64,000 bases of DNA from assembly GCA_023910605.1 (NCBI GenBank), contig JAAVVV010000001.1:1850698-1914697 (forward strand). Reading direction: 5' to 3'. Under the pieces are notes generated by a model. The model was not told the DNA's origin and ran no database searches. It saw only the letters and a list, made by a program, of their open reading frames with translations. The stretch comes from Bosea sp. (in: a-proteobacteria). GTDB taxonomy: Bacteria; Pseudomonadota; Alphaproteobacteria; Rhizobiales; Beijerinckiaceae. The position numbers and the translations under genes were made by a program. Shown piece after piece: positions 54,553 to 62,127 of this stretch (position 1 is its first letter; each line of letters begins with the position of its first letter).

Positions 54553-56343
54553 ATGTCATCCCACCCGTTCATCCTCGGCGTGAGCCGCTCGGCCCTGGGC
54601 CGGCCCTGGCGCCAGCGCCTTGACGGGCCGGGCCTGGCGCTGGCCGAGCGGCTCGTGCAGGTCGAGGGTCTCGGCGATACGCTGGCGCGGGTGCTTGCGG
54701 CGCGCGGCGTCGATGGCCCGTCAGTTCCCGCCTTTCTCGAGCCGCGCCTGCGCGACCTCATGCCTGACGCCTCGACGCTGACCGGAATGGATGCGTGCGT
54801 GGCGCGGCTGGCGAAGGCTGTCACAGCGGGCGAGCGCGTGGCGATCTTCGGCGACTATGACGTGGACGGCGCCTGTTCGAGCGCGCTGCTGTCGCGCTAT
54901 CTCGCGGCCGCCGGAGCCCGGCCCCGCATCCACATCCCCGATCGCCTGATCGAGGGTTACGGCCCCAATGTCGAGGCGGTGCGGATGCTGGCCGATGAGG
55001 GCGCGACGCTGCTGGTTGCGGTGGATTGCGGCACCACGAGCCATGAACCCTTCGCCGAGGCGCATCGGCTGGGGCTCGATGTGCTCGTCCTCGACCATCA
55101 TCAGGCGCCAGTGGAGCTGCCGCCGGTGGAAGCGCTGGTCAACCCCAACCGCCAGGATGACCTGTCCGGCCTGGGGCATCTTTGCGCCGCGGGCGTCGTC
55201 TTCATGGCTCTGGCCGGGCTGGCGCGCAGCCTGCGCGGCCTGGGGCGACAGCCGCCGCTGGACCTGATGGGCGAGCTGGATCTCGTGGCGCTCGCCACCG
55301 TGGCCGATGTGGCCGCGCTGACGGGGCTGAACCGCGCCTTCGTGCGGCAGGGACTTGCCGTGGCGCGCCGGCGTTCGCGCCCGGGGCTCGCGGCGCTGAT
55401 GGACGTGGCCGGCCTTGGCGGCCCGCTGGAAGCCTGGCATTTCGGGTTCCTGCTCGGCCCGCGCATCAATGCCGGGGGGCGCATCGGCGATGCCTCCCTC
55501 GGCGCGCGCCTGCTGACGCTGGACGACGAAATCGCGGCGCGGGACATCGCGGTGCAACTCAACGACCTCAACCGCGACCGGCAGGAGATCGAACGCGCCT
55601 CCGTCGAGGAGGCTCTGGCGCAGACCGAACGGGATTTCGCTGCCGCCGGCGAGCAGGCCGTGATCGTGGCGGCCTCGCCCGACTGGCATCCCGGCATCGT
55701 CGGCCTCGTCGCCTCCCGGCTGAAGGAGCGCTTCCGCCGCCCGGCCTTCGCCTTCGCGCTGGACGGGCAAGGCGGAGGTGCCGGCTCGGGCCGCTCCGTT
55801 TCCGGCGTCGATATTGGTCGCGCCGTGCGCGCCGCGGCCGAGGCCGGAATCGTCGTCAAGGGCGGCGGCCACGCCATGGCGGCCGGAGCCACGCTGCAGC
55901 CTGGCGGGCTGGATGGTTTCGCCGCCTTCATCCGCGCGGCGCTGCTGGCGCAGGTCGTCGCGGCCGAGGCGGGCGACGCGCTTTTCGTGGACGCGAGCCT
56001 CGCGGCAGGGGCTGCCACGCCGCGCCTTGTCGAGGAACTGGCTCAGGCAGGGCCTTTCGGCGCTGGTTCTCCAGAGCCCACCTTCGTCTTCGCGGCGCAC
56101 CGCATCGTGGATGCCCAGGTGCTCGGCGCGGCCGGCCATGTGCGCCTCAGGCTGCGCGCAGGCGATGGCGCGACCGTGGGCGGCGTCGCCTTTCGTGCGG
56201 CGGAGCAGCCGCTGGGGCAGGCGCTGCTGGCTGCACGCGGCCAGCCTCTCCATGTGGCGGCCACCTTGTCAGTGGATCGCTGGGGTGGCGGCGAGCGCGC
56301 CGAGCTGCGCATTCTGGATGTCGCGCCGCCGCTTCCAGCGTGA
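54553..56343 (+). CDS. recJ: Single-stranded-DNA-specific exonuclease RecJ
   Basis: A 596-residue 5'-3' exonuclease of the DHH superfamily. Motifs: DYDVDG (101-106), VDCGTT (157-162), DHH (181-183), and the DHHA1 region with RINAGGRIGDASLGARLL, ASPDWHPGIVGLVASRL and VVKGGGHAMAAGATL. It works in RecF-pathway recombination and mismatch repair. The ATG at 54553 gives the standard N-terminus; longer upstream frame rejected. It is the third member of the hom-glpX-recJ group, with the small secreted-protein and FrhB genes between it and glpX. Confidence 0.96.
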   Translation: MSSHPFILGVSRSALGRPWRQRLDGPGLALAERLVQVEGLGDTLARVLAARGVDGPSVPAFLEPRLRDLMPDASTLTGMDACVARLAKAVTAGERVAIFGDYDVDGACSSALLSRYLAAAGARPRIHIPDRLIEGYGPNVEAVRMLADEGATLLVAVDCGTTSHEPFAEAHRLGLDVLVLDHHQAPVELPPVEALVNPNRQDDLSGLGHLCAAGVVFMALAGLARSLRGLGRQPPLDLMGELDLVALATVADVAALTGLNRAFVRQGLAVARRRSRPGLAALMDVAGLGGPLEAWHFGFLLGPRINAGGRIGDASLGARLLTLDDEIAARDIAVQLNDLNRDRQEIERASVEEALAQTERDFAAAGEQAVIVAASPDWHPGIVGLVASRLKERFRRPAFAFALDGQGGGAGSGRSVSGVDIGRAVRAAAEAGIVVKGGGHAMAAGATLQPGGLDGFAAFIRAALLAQVVAAEAGDALFVDASLAAGAATPRLVEELAQAGPFGAGSPEPTFVFAAHRIVDAQVLGAAGHVRLRLRAGDGATVGGVAFRAAEQPLGQALLAARGQPLHVAATLSVDRWGGGERAELRILDVAPPLPA

Positions 56344-56423
56344 CGGCGGGCATGGCCGGGCCAAAGCCTGCGGCGAAAAATCCCGAGTTGGCAAAAAACC
56401 GGGGCGGGAGCCGGATTTCGGGC

Positions 56424-56452
56424 TTGCCCCCGTCACGAGCCGCTACTATACC
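56424..56452 (+). promoter_or_regulatory. Promoter of tRNA-Glu
   Basis: TTGCCC (56424-56429) and TATACC (56447-56452) with 17 bp between, about 40 bp upstream of the tRNA. An overlapping TACTAT is also present. Confidence 0.5.
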
Positions 56453-56492
56453 CACGCTGCTTCGCAGGGGCGCCTCGCTCCTTCCCAAGCCC

Positions 56493-56567
56493 GCGCCCAT
56501 CGTCTAGCGGTCAGGACACGTCCCTTTCACGGATGAGACCGGGGTTCGATTCCCCGTGGGCGCGCCA
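56493..56567 (+). tRNA. tRNA-Glu (anticodon UUC); likely integration site
   Basis: A 75-nt tRNA with encoded CCA. Acceptor GCGCCCA pairs with TGGGCGC; anticodon stem CGTCC/GGATG with loop CTTTCAC gives TTC; T arm CGGGG-TTCGATT-CCCCG; discriminator G. A tyrosine-recombinase gene begins 76 bp downstream in the same direction, the normal layout for an element integrated into the 3' end of a tRNA gene. The matching distal repeat was not found and is presumably beyond the window. Confidence 0.95.
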
Positions 56568-56642
56568 TTTCTGCTTTCCAGCGGAAAAACCTCAAATCTT
56601 TCAATGTTTGCAGCCTCTTGAGCCGTATTGAACTTCTGTTCA

Positions 56643-58433
56643 ATGCATAACATGATGCATAACATGACCGATGATGAGATGATTGCAAACCACATCGTGA
56701 TGCGCCGGGGCGTCTGCCAATATGTCAGGCGCGTGCCGGAAGATCTGCGTGCCGAGTTTCCATTTGCCCGTATTCAGAGGAGCCTCGGGACGCAAGATAA
56801 ACGCAAAGCGCGGGAGGCTGCACTCGAGCTGGACCGCAATTGGGAGCGCCGTTTTGCCGAAGCGCGCATCAGAAAAGGCGTCGGCAGCGATGACATCGGC
56901 GGTATTGCCCGCATCGATACGGCGCAGTGGACGTGGTCGGATTGGGAGGCACTGGCGCTTTGGCTTAAACTGACGCTTGCGAATGACGACTGGCAAGTCC
57001 GCTTGACCGGCGCTCCGGGCCGATTGCTTGGTGCCAACGCCGATATAAAGTCCTTGCCATGGCGCGATGACGAAACGGTCAAGCAGCACATTGCGCGTGG
57101 ACGTGTTCTCGCCAAAATGACGGTTGGAGCCTACACCTCGGACTGCGTTGGCGATGTCCAAGCCCATATCCGCAGGCTTGGCGTGATCATCTCGCGAACA
57201 GACCCTCATTTCGACCGTTTCATGGCAGCCTGCATGGCTGCTGAATTGGCCTATCTCGACATCTTCAAACAACGAGAGGGGCGGATTGGAGGCCTTGATC
57301 AGCCTCACCCTGAAACGGTTCCAGGCCCATGGCGGCAGGCTCGTGCCGAGCCAGCAACAGCAGTGCCGCCAAGCCCAGTCGTGCGGCACGCCAAACAAAC
57401 AGCAGACACAGAAATAACACTGGCTGGGAAGACCCTGGCAGATTGTCGCGCGAAATGGGTTGAGAACCGTAACAAGGTCAAGAAGAAGGTCCGCCCGTCT
57501 CATCTGCGCGAAATGGATTCGGTTATCGCTGCATTTGAGGTCCAGGCGAAAGTGCGTGACATTGGAGCCATTCGCCGCCGCCATCTGCTCGCGTTCCGCG
57601 ATCATCTGTCCTCGACGACAGATTATGCTGCTGGAACGATCAACAAGAAGATCGGTTTCATTTCCAGCTTGCTCGGCACCGCACTGAATGCAGGTTGGAC
57701 CGAGACATCACTTGGCGGAAGCCTCTTTCTCGAGGTCCCGCAGGATGAAGGAGGTCGGGAGCCCTACAGCAATGATGAACTCGCAACCATCTTCGCGTCC
57801 CCGACATTCACCACCGGATATCGTAACAAGCAGGTGAAAGCCTGCGGTGAGGTGCAGTTCTGGTTGCCCCTGATCTCTTGCGTGCATGGCATGATCTCGT
57901 CCGAGATTCTGCAGTTGGGGCCGGATAGCTTCAAACCACATCCGGATGCGCCACAGATTTGGTGTATGATAGTGACCAACGCAGGTGATCGGCGGATCAA
58001 GACATTAGCGCGGCAGCGCTGGGTCCCAATCCGAAAAGAACTGCTCGACCTGGGCTTGCTCAAGCTTGTGGAAGCCGCGCGCTCTCAACAAAAGCGCTTT
58101 ATCTGGCAGGTTCTCAGCGAGCATGGCGACGATGTCGAGAAGGTCTCGGGATATTTTTCATCCTACTGGTCGAGGTTCAGTGATCGGAAATTGATGATCC
58201 AGACTGAAGGAACAAGCCTGTATTCTTTCAGGCACGCTTTTCAGGATGCGCTCGCCGCCGCTGGCTGGCCTGAAGAGGTCAAGAAAGCTCTGATGGGCCA
58301 TGCCGAAAGTGGGATGACCGGGCGCTATGGCACCAAGAAAAAGCCAAGAGTTGTCGACATCATCGAGATGAACGAAGCTATCCAGAGCCTGAAATGGGCA
58401 TTTATCGGTAACGTCAAAAATCTGCATGGGTGA
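56643..58433 (+). CDS. Tyrosine recombinase/integrase with DUF6538-like N-terminus
   Basis: About 596 residues. The N-terminus (RRGVCQYVRRVPEDLRAEFP...RSLGTQDKRKAREAA) resembles the DUF6538 arm-binding domain, the middle is a SAM-like core-binding domain (SHLREMDSVIAAFEVQAKVRDIGAIRRRHLLAFRDHL), and the C-terminus is a phage-integrase catalytic domain. Lys is in RIKTLARQRWVPI, Arg II and His in YSFRHAF, His in MGHAES and the nucleophile Tyr in GRYG. The first catalytic Arg position reads GMISSE, without Arg, and HxxR reads YSFR, so catalysis may be impaired. The start is uncertain (ATGs at 56643, 56652, 56655, 56664, 56679). Adjacent to tRNA-Glu. Confidence 0.85.
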   Translation: MHNMMHNMTDDEMIANHIVMRRGVCQYVRRVPEDLRAEFPFARIQRSLGTQDKRKAREAALELDRNWERRFAEARIRKGVGSDDIGGIARIDTAQWTWSDWEALALWLKLTLANDDWQVRLTGAPGRLLGANADIKSLPWRDDETVKQHIARGRVLAKMTVGAYTSDCVGDVQAHIRRLGVIISRTDPHFDRFMAACMAAELAYLDIFKQREGRIGGLDQPHPETVPGPWRQARAEPATAVPPSPVVRHAKQTADTEITLAGKTLADCRAKWVENRNKVKKKVRPSHLREMDSVIAAFEVQAKVRDIGAIRRRHLLAFRDHLSSTTDYAAGTINKKIGFISSLLGTALNAGWTETSLGGSLFLEVPQDEGGREPYSNDELATIFASPTFTTGYRNKQVKACGEVQFWLPLISCVHGMISSEILQLGPDSFKPHPDAPQIWCMIVTNAGDRRIKTLARQRWVPIRKELLDLGLLKLVEAARSQQKRFIWQVLSEHGDDVEKVSGYFSSYWSRFSDRKLMIQTEGTSLYSFRHAFQDALAAAGWPEEVKKALMGHAESGMTGRYGTKKKPRVVDIIEMNEAIQSLKWAFIGNVKNLHG

Positions 58434-58450
58434 GTATAACGAGATGCTGG

Positions 58451-59305
58451 ATGGCTGACGCTGATTGGACAGATGCCGAGAACGACCTGATCGTCGCGGA
58501 TTATTTTGCGATGCTCGGTGCTGATCTTGCCGGGCGTCCATATGTCAAAGCGGAGCATCGCCGGCGTCTGCAGCTTTTGTTGAACAAGCGCTCCGAAGGC
58601 TCGGTCGAGTTCAAGCATCAGAACATCAGTGCGGTGCTGCTGGGGCTCGGGCAACCGTGGATCGAGGGCTACAAGCCCGCCTCCCGTTTTCAGGGCTCGC
58701 TGGTCGAAGCGGTGCTGCGTTGGCTTGAGGCGCGGCCCGACTGGCTTTTGCCTGCCAGGAAATCGTCAGAACAATCGCGGATTCATCGGCCTGGATTTGC
58801 AGAGGATGCGCCAGCTCTGTGGATTGGTCCGGCGCCCACCTTCTCCAACCAGCCGGCACCGATTGATCCTGCGATGGTGGCGCTGATTGCGCGGAAGTAC
58901 GATGTGGCCGAGCGTGACGCCCGCAATCGCGCGCTTGGTCAGGCGGGTGAAGAAGTGATACTCGCCCACGAGCAGCGGACCTTGCGCGCCGGCGGTCGCC
59001 GCGATCTGGCAGACAAGGTTCGTTGGGTCTCACGCGACGATGGCGACGGTGCTGGCTATGACATTGCCAGCTTCGAGCCAGAGGGTTCAGCCCGACTGAT
59101 CGAGGTCAAAACGACGAATGGCTGGGAGCGCACGCCGTTCCACATCACGCGCAACGAATTGGCCGCTGCCGACCAGCACCGCGACCACTGGCGGCTTCTG
59201 CGCGTCTGGAATTTTGCCCGTGAACCATCAGCATTCGAAATCAGGCCACCGCTCGATGCACATGTGAGCCTCACACCAACCAGCTTTCTGGCGGCACTGC
59301 GATAA
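58451..59305 (+). CDS. DUF3883 domain protein (PD-(D/E)xK nuclease-like)
   Basis: A 284-residue protein. The C-terminal DUF3883 domain (about 160-265) has the conserved opening NRALGQAGEEVILAHEQ (E167/E168), then GAGYDIASFEPEGSARLIEVKTTNG with D204, E218 and K220 in D-x13-E-x-K spacing. It ends with FHITRNELAAADQHRDHWRLLRVWNF. The N-terminal part (about 1-105) has the WTDAENDLIVADYFAML repeat-like helical segment seen in front of DUF3883 in other proteins. DUF3883 occurs in restriction and defence-related proteins. It follows the integrase gene by 17 bp. The role is inferred to be nucleic-acid binding or cutting. Confidence 0.85.
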   Translation: MADADWTDAENDLIVADYFAMLGADLAGRPYVKAEHRRRLQLLLNKRSEGSVEFKHQNISAVLLGLGQPWIEGYKPASRFQGSLVEAVLRWLEARPDWLLPARKSSEQSRIHRPGFAEDAPALWIGPAPTFSNQPAPIDPAMVALIARKYDVAERDARNRALGQAGEEVILAHEQRTLRAGGRRDLADKVRWVSRDDGDGAGYDIASFEPEGSARLIEVKTTNGWERTPFHITRNELAAADQHRDHWRLLRVWNFAREPSAFEIRPPLDAHVSLTPTSFLAALR

Positions 59306-59337
59306 CGGGCAGACCGTCGCCGCTGCGGTATCAGCCG

Positions 59338-59898
59338 CTAAAACTCATCGTCACCGCTGAGCGCAGTGTAGAACGCCAGCATCACACGCCTGGGCGCATT
59401 GAGCTTTTGCTGGACGATGGCCAGTTCGGTGATGCGGTCGAACCTGAAGTTCCGGAAGTCCTGGCGCTTTTCGCAGAATGCGAGCATCGCACCGTTTGGC
59501 CCGTAGTCCTCGACATCGAGCGGCCAGACCGTGCGCTGCGTAGCGCGGCCCTTCGCGTCCGTGTAGGCAATACCGAGCTTCCACTCGTGGATCAGGGCCT
59601 CGCGCAGCGCGTGGATGTCGAGCCGATGCGCAAGGGTCTTTTGGCCAGACTTGTTCCCATCATCCGGGGTGATCACCACGACATCGCTGTCGATGGTGCT
59701 GGCGCGGATGTGCTCCAGCGCTGCGATGATGGCGCGGGCTGCTTTGGCATGTGCATCATCGACCAGCCGTGCCGTGAGCAGCGCGCCGAGCCAGACCGTT
59801 TCCATCATCGCTGGCGGCAACTGCGTCAGTGCCGCTATCAGGATAGGGTCTGCAGCCTGCGTGCGTCTGACCTTCAACTGCCTCGCTTTATTCATCAT
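59338..59898 (-). CDS. Stand-alone WYL-like domain protein
   Basis: A 186-residue protein whose C-terminal half (about 97-160) is WYL-like: ALREALIHEWKLGIAYTDAKGRATQRTVWPLDVEDYG, then GAMLAFCEKRQDFRNFRFDRI, the conserved C-x-x-R-x-D-F-R-x-F-R-x-D-R run. The N-terminal half is helical and shows no clear DNA-binding HTH. WYL domains sense nucleic acids or nucleotides and regulate defence loci. The ATG overlaps the stop of the upstream gene (ATGATG); it is last in a tight minus-strand run and converges on the DUF3883 gene (32 bp). Confidence 0.8.
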   Translation of the reverse strand: MMNKARQLKVRRTQAADPILIAALTQLPPAMMETVWLGALLTARLVDDAHAKAARAIIAALEHIRASTIDSDVVVITPDDGNKSGQKTLAHRLDIHALREALIHEWKLGIAYTDAKGRATQRTVWPLDVEDYGPNGAMLAFCEKRQDFRNFRFDRITELAIVQQKLNAPRRVMLAFYTALSGDDEF

Positions 59899-60128
59899 GC
59901 CTGTCCCTCTGCCGCCATCGTGGGTTCGTGCGGAGCCTGCCGTTTCGCGCTCGCCTCGACAAGCGCGGTCCAATCAACATGGCTGATCATGACCAGTTCC
60001 GGCATACTCCGCCGGGTCATGATGATGATCTCATGCTCGGTGCGGTCGATCAGGGCATCAATGACAGTGCTTCCAATTGCCTTGAAGGCCCAATCAGGCA
60101 GGGTGGTGATGGGTTTTCGAATGGTCAT
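59895..60128 (-). CDS. Small protein, possibly Phd/YefM antitoxin-like
   Basis: A 77-residue protein. VIDALIDRTEHEIIIMTRRSMPELVMISHVDWTALVEAS resembles the Phd/YefM fold pattern (helix, then strand-turn-strand with 'itR.g.p..vmiS...w..L'). No toxin gene partner of known type is adjacent, so the antitoxin label is only a resemblance. It overlaps the WYL gene start by 4 bp and lies 3 bp after the next upstream gene. Confidence 0.5.
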   Translation of the reverse strand: MTIRKPITTLPDWAFKAIGSTVIDALIDRTEHEIIIMTRRSMPELVMISHVDWTALVEASAKRQAPHEPTMAAEGQA

Positions 60129-60131
60129 GGC

Positions 60132-60464
60132 TCAGGCCTCCGCGTGGTCAGCGTCGTCAATCGGAATGCAGGCTTGCGGCAGCTCAAGCCCGAAGATGTC
60201 GAGCTTGCCCGTCGGCAACCGTGTCCAGACCAGCCAGTCCCCGGGGGTGCCGGTTCCTTGCAGGTAGGACCCTGGAGCTATCGCGCCATCGGGCAGCATC
60301 ACAGGATGGTCTGGGCAGTGGCGCTGCTGGAACCCGCCCTCGACCCGGCGGAACAGCGCGATGCCGCCGCAATGCTCGCAGGCGAAGGCTGCCAGAGAAG
60401 CGCAGGGGTCGTGCGGGTGACAGGGTCGATTACCATAGGGCGTGTCTTTGTTGTTGGCGCTCAT
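60132..60464 (-). CDS. Hypothetical Cys/His-rich small protein
   Basis: A 110-residue protein with a possible zinc-binding N-terminal half: CHPHDPC, CEHCGG and QQRHCPDHP (about 15-55). The rest is a short beta-rich part (GDWLVWTRLPTGKLDIFGLELP). Overlaps the upstream gene by 4 bp. No family recognised; a zinc ribbon or knuckle is a reasonable guess. Confidence 0.6.
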   Translation of the reverse strand: MSANNKDTPYGNRPCHPHDPCASLAAFACEHCGGIALFRRVEGGFQQRHCPDHPVMLPDGAIAPGSYLQGTGTPGDWLVWTRLPTGKLDIFGLELPQACIPIDDADHAEA

Positions 60465-61081
60465 CGCTCGTCTCCATCGACGGAGTCGTTGCCATTCGAT
60501 GCCTCGCCATCGGTCGGCCAGCCGTTGGGCCTGCTGCCGGGTTGGCCGCGGTCCAGCCTGTAGAACCGGCTCAAGGTCCTGACCCAGCTGAACCGATCCG
60601 CATCGAACGCCGCGACCGGGCTGGTGATGCGCCGCCTGTCAGGGCCGCCGTCGGGCACGTTCCGGACGTGCCCGACGAGGTTGATGACGCTGATGATGCC
60701 CTGGGGCGTCACGAACACGGTATCCGGCGTGATGACAGGTGCTGTGGACAGATCGACCATCGAGGGCCGCCAGCCTGTCAGCAGGCGCTGTTGGTCACGA
60801 ACCAGCACCATGACCCGCTCACGCAACTCGGGACTGACGGCTTTGAAGTCCCAGTTGCCGAAGGTGTTATCATCCAGCTGACCGTCATCAGGCATGGAGT
60901 GGATCACCTCCGCCAGCCATTCGTTCGATGGCCCGATGACGAACCCTATGTCGGCGGGCCACGGCACCATGTGGGGCTCCAGCCTGCGCTCGTTCATGTC
61001 GGCCTCGAGCAGCGCGGCCTTCAATTCTACGAAGGTCACCTGAAGCCGCCGCATGCGGTGAATGCTGTCATTGGTGGCCAT
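60461..61081 (-). CDS. Hypothetical protein in the island operon
   Basis: A 206-residue protein with no family I recognise. The N-terminal half is helical (RRLQVTFVELKAALLEADMNERRLEPHM), and the middle has a beta-rich part (APVITPDTVFVTPQGIISVINLVGHVRNV) and a basic patch (DRRRITSPVAAF). The tail is polar and disordered-looking. It starts 3 bp after the metallophosphoesterase stop and overlaps the next gene by 4 bp, so it is certainly part of the same transcript unit. Confidence 0.6.
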   Translation of the reverse strand: MATNDSIHRMRRLQVTFVELKAALLEADMNERRLEPHMVPWPADIGFVIGPSNEWLAEVIHSMPDDGQLDDNTFGNWDFKAVSPELRERVMVLVRDQQRLLTGWRPSMVDLSTAPVITPDTVFVTPQGIISVINLVGHVRNVPDGGPDRRRITSPVAAFDADRFSWVRTLSRFYRLDRGQPGSRPNGWPTDGEASNGNDSVDGDER

Positions 61082-61084
61082 GGC

Positions 61085-61978
61085 TCAGACCTCCAGAACC
61101 AGATGAGGGTCGAACCCGGTGGCGTGGTGTTCGTGCCGGTAGCCGCGCGGGTTCGAGATGATGCGTGTGTTCGCGATCGTGTAATCGACAGCCAGATGCG
61201 TGTGGCCGTGGACCCACAGGTTTGGCCCTGCACGTGTGATCAGTTCCGAGAGATCGCTGGCATAGGCCGCCGACAACAGCGCCGCCCTGTGATCCCGGTG
61301 GATGGAATGCAGATGCGGAGCATGGTGCGTCACGACAACTATCGGTCCATCATGGCGCTGGACAAGATGGCTCTCGATGTCGAGCTTCGCCCTTTGGTGC
61401 AGCACGGCAGCTTCGTCCGGCCTGAAGCGTCGCCAGGGCGCCTTGCTCCACGCGATGTGGCGATGATCGTTCAGACCCTGCCGCGCGGCCTGCATGCACG
61501 CCCAGCGATAGGGTTCGCCGAACATCAGATAGTTCGTCCAGAGGGTTGCGCCGATGAACCGGACACCGCCGATGGTGACCGCATCGCCATCCAGCAACTT
61601 GACGTCCGCCAAGGTTGCGGCCTGCTTGCCACGCTGCAGGGCGTGGTCGTGCATCGTGCCGTAGAACTCGTGATTGCCCGGCGTGAAGATGACCGGCATG
61701 TGCGGGCGGATGTGCAGCGCCAGCCACTCGACGGCGGCGACGACGCCTTCGCAAATGTCGCCTGCCACGATGGCGACATCGGCAGCCGGGATCTGACCCG
61801 CGCCCCAGCCTTCACTCTTGCCAATATGCAGGTCCGAGATGGGCCAGATGCGCAGTGGCTTCCGCGCGGGTGCCACTGTTGCGCCGATGGGGCCGGACGC
61901 GGGTTGCATGGCTGCCACGGTCATGGTCGTGGCACCGTGCAGCATCGGATGTGATGGTGTGTCTGTTGTGGTCGTCAT
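61085..61978 (-). CDS. Calcineurin-like metallophosphoesterase
   Basis: A 297-residue phosphoesterase. All five motifs are visible: SDLHIG (D49, H51), AGDIC (D74), GNHEF (101-105), VVTHHAPH (H218/H219) and HGHTH (257-261). About 40 low-complexity residues precede the domain; a later start is possible. Substrates of this fold range from nucleotides and nucleic acids to phosphoproteins. It is the first gene of the tight run ending with the WYL gene, 149 bp downstream of the AAA+ gene. Confidence 0.88.
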   Translation of the reverse strand: MTTTTDTPSHPMLHGATTMTVAAMQPASGPIGATVAPARKPLRIWPISDLHIGKSEGWGAGQIPAADVAIVAGDICEGVVAAVEWLALHIRPHMPVIFTPGNHEFYGTMHDHALQRGKQAATLADVKLLDGDAVTIGGVRFIGATLWTNYLMFGEPYRWACMQAARQGLNDHRHIAWSKAPWRRFRPDEAAVLHQRAKLDIESHLVQRHDGPIVVVTHHAPHLHSIHRDHRAALLSAAYASDLSELITRAGPNLWVHGHTHLAVDYTIANTRIISNPRGYRHEHHATGFDPHLVLEV

Positions 61979-62127
61979 GAACGCATACTCCGGGATGATC
62001 TGGTGGGAAGGTCTGGGCGCAGCCGCACCCGATCCGCGCTGCGGTGGCGCAGGTGGCGAAGTCAGGTGGCGAAAGCTGGTGAGGAACGAAGGTGGGGCAG
62101 GACTGTCCGTCGCTGATCAGCCGCCGG

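Noticed and set aside
59895-60464. Toxin-antitoxin pair
   Set aside because: The 77-residue protein resembles Phd weakly, but the adjacent 110-residue Cys/His-rich protein does not resemble a known toxin family.
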